Source of the DNA: Paracyclopina nana
Lineage: Eukaryota; Arthropoda; Copepoda; Cyclopoida; Cyclopettidae
Assembly: GCA_019096065.1 (NCBI GenBank)
Contig: JAGUCH010000002.1
Location: 10,304,501-10,368,500, forward strand
Direction of reading: 5' to 3'
Length of the DNA stretch: 64,000 bases
Shown: positions 63,006 through 64,000 of the stretch, in pieces
Layout of the letters: each line of letters starts with the position of its first letter
How positions within the stretch are numbered: the stretch's first letter is position 1
Program-made: the position numbers and the translations under genes
Notes under the pieces: generated by a model
Databases searched by the model: none
Told to the model about the DNA's origin: nothing
What the model saw: only the letters and a program-made list of their open reading frames with translations

Positions 63006-64000
63006 ATGGACAATCTTCTTACTAAGGATGATTTTCGAAGAGCCCTTGAAGTTGTCGGATCTAGCTCCTTGAATATCTGGCCCACGCCCACCATAGAAGT
63101 TGCTAATCATGAGAAAAAGTAAGTTAAAGTAGAGCCATTTCATATGTGCCCATATCCGCAAGCCTTTCAACAGATTCTCCATGTTTGAAACGGGCCTGGC
63201 TTTGCCACCATGCGCGGTGTACTTAAAGCTTGAGAGCATGCAGAACATCAATTCTTTCAAGATCAGAGGCATTGCTAACCAATTCGCTGCCAAAAAGGTT
63301 GACGAGGGAGAAGCAGCTTGTCACTATGTCTGCAGGTATTTGACGCCTAGATGGCTGGGGTGGTTTTTTCTAAATGGTGGTTGCAGGCAATTACGGCCGA
63401 ACCTTTGCGTATGCATCCCATGCTCTTGGCATGCGCAACAATTTAGTTCTGATGCCTGACACGACTCCTGCATACAGAGAGCAGCTCGTGCGGAAGTACG
63501 GAGTAGCCGTCAAATTGATGCCATCTCCGCAACTTTTGGACGGGATAAGACAAGTACTCCTAAGCAATGCCTTTCTTTAAAATTAGCTATTTCAGTACGA
63601 AACTTTGCGTTGCAAGTTCCAGCAGAACGGTTACACTTTCATGCACCCGATCGATGACCAAGACCTCATCGCGGGCTACGGCACTTTGGGCTGTGAGATA
63701 TTGAAAGATGTCCCCCAAGTTGACTTTATTCTCGTCTGTTGCGGGGGCGGTGGCCTGCTTGCTGGAGTCGCCTCATATTTGTCCTACTTTGCGGACAAAA
63801 AAGTACGCATTTTTGGCGTCGAGCCAGAAACTGCCTGTGGAATGATGAGCTCGCTTCAGGTGAGCAAAAAGTAACCGATTTTTGTGAGAATCACGGAATG
63901 CTCTTTGTTTCCTAGGCAGGGTACGCAGTTGAGTGTCCAGGTGCCAAGAGCATTGCCCATGGCCTTGCTCCTCCATTGGCAGGGAAAGCTGCGTTCAACC
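63006..64000 (+). CDS. PLP-dependent serine/threonine dehydratase or serine racemase-like enzyme, 3' end off window
   Basis: Exons 63006-63118, 63174-63335, 63387-63553, 63596-63859 and 63916 onward. Fold-type II PLP enzyme: substrate region LKLESMQNINSFKIRG with the Schiff-base Lys in SFKIRG; AGNYGRTFAYASHALG (the SGNH-like asparagine loop); HPIDDQDLIAGYGTLGCEIL; the phosphate-binding Gly loop CGGGGLLAG; FGVEPE. Family members deaminate Ser/Thr or racemise Ser; which applies here cannot be told without the C-terminus. Problem: using the canonical donor after 63335 and acceptor before 63387, the frames on each side are off by one base exactly at the conserved SGN loop, so the true junction differs or there is a frameshift. 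Confidence 0.78.

Overview
The window is nuclear DNA from an animal, most likely a non-dipteran arthropod. The genes are split by GT-AG introns, many only 40-65 nt long. One gene has an arthropod-type CLIP domain joined to a trypsin-like protease. ZFYVE1/DFCP1 and monoglyceride lipase are present; from general knowledge these are missing from flies but found in other arthropods. I cannot name the species. Exon coordinates below were read by hand from splice sites, codon phase and remembered protein families; nothing was aligned or searched.

Layout. 1-6361: 3' part of a Ty3/Gypsy-like LTR retrotransposon with open gag, pol and an extra ORF3, lying antisense in an intron of the threonyl-tRNA synthetase gene (6392-7625, minus, 3' part off the window). 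8192-29869: ZFYVE1-like gene (GBP-like NTPase plus two FYVE fingers), divergent from ThrRS, with an 18.4-kb intron full of mobile elements, including a complete LTR element at 12840-23257. 30057-34010: MFSD6-like transporter, convergent with a monoglyceride-lipase-like hydrolase (34018-35144, minus). 35745-36171: small unrecognised membrane protein with Asn-Tyr-Glu repeats. 39409-45776: stomatin. 47051-59860 (minus): Munc18/unc-18/STXBP1, with a CLIP-domain serine protease (55883-58964, plus) nested in one intron. 60298-61862: SNAPC3, convergent with PEX12 (61880-62856, minus), which is divergent from a PLP-dependent serine/threonine dehydratase-type gene running off the right edge.

The genes are mostly unrelated housekeeping genes packed tightly: divergent pairs share 149-566 bp, convergent pairs are 7-17 bp apart, and polyadenylation signals overlap stop codons. 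Size is added almost entirely by mobile elements inside introns. The elements include a recently inserted but coding-dead LTR element with identical LTRs, a Transib/RAG-like MITE family (CACAGTG ends, 5-bp target duplication), a TTAA MITE, long hairpin elements, and a dimeric tRNA-derived SINE.

The most notable observations are: an EF1B-type GST-C-like exon in ThrRS; the Transib/RAG-like MITEs; the dead-but-young LTR element carrying passenger MITEs; an unc-18 intron that is a 59-nt intron plus one 1.27-kb transposon; and the unusual membrane-anchored products of the first retroelement.
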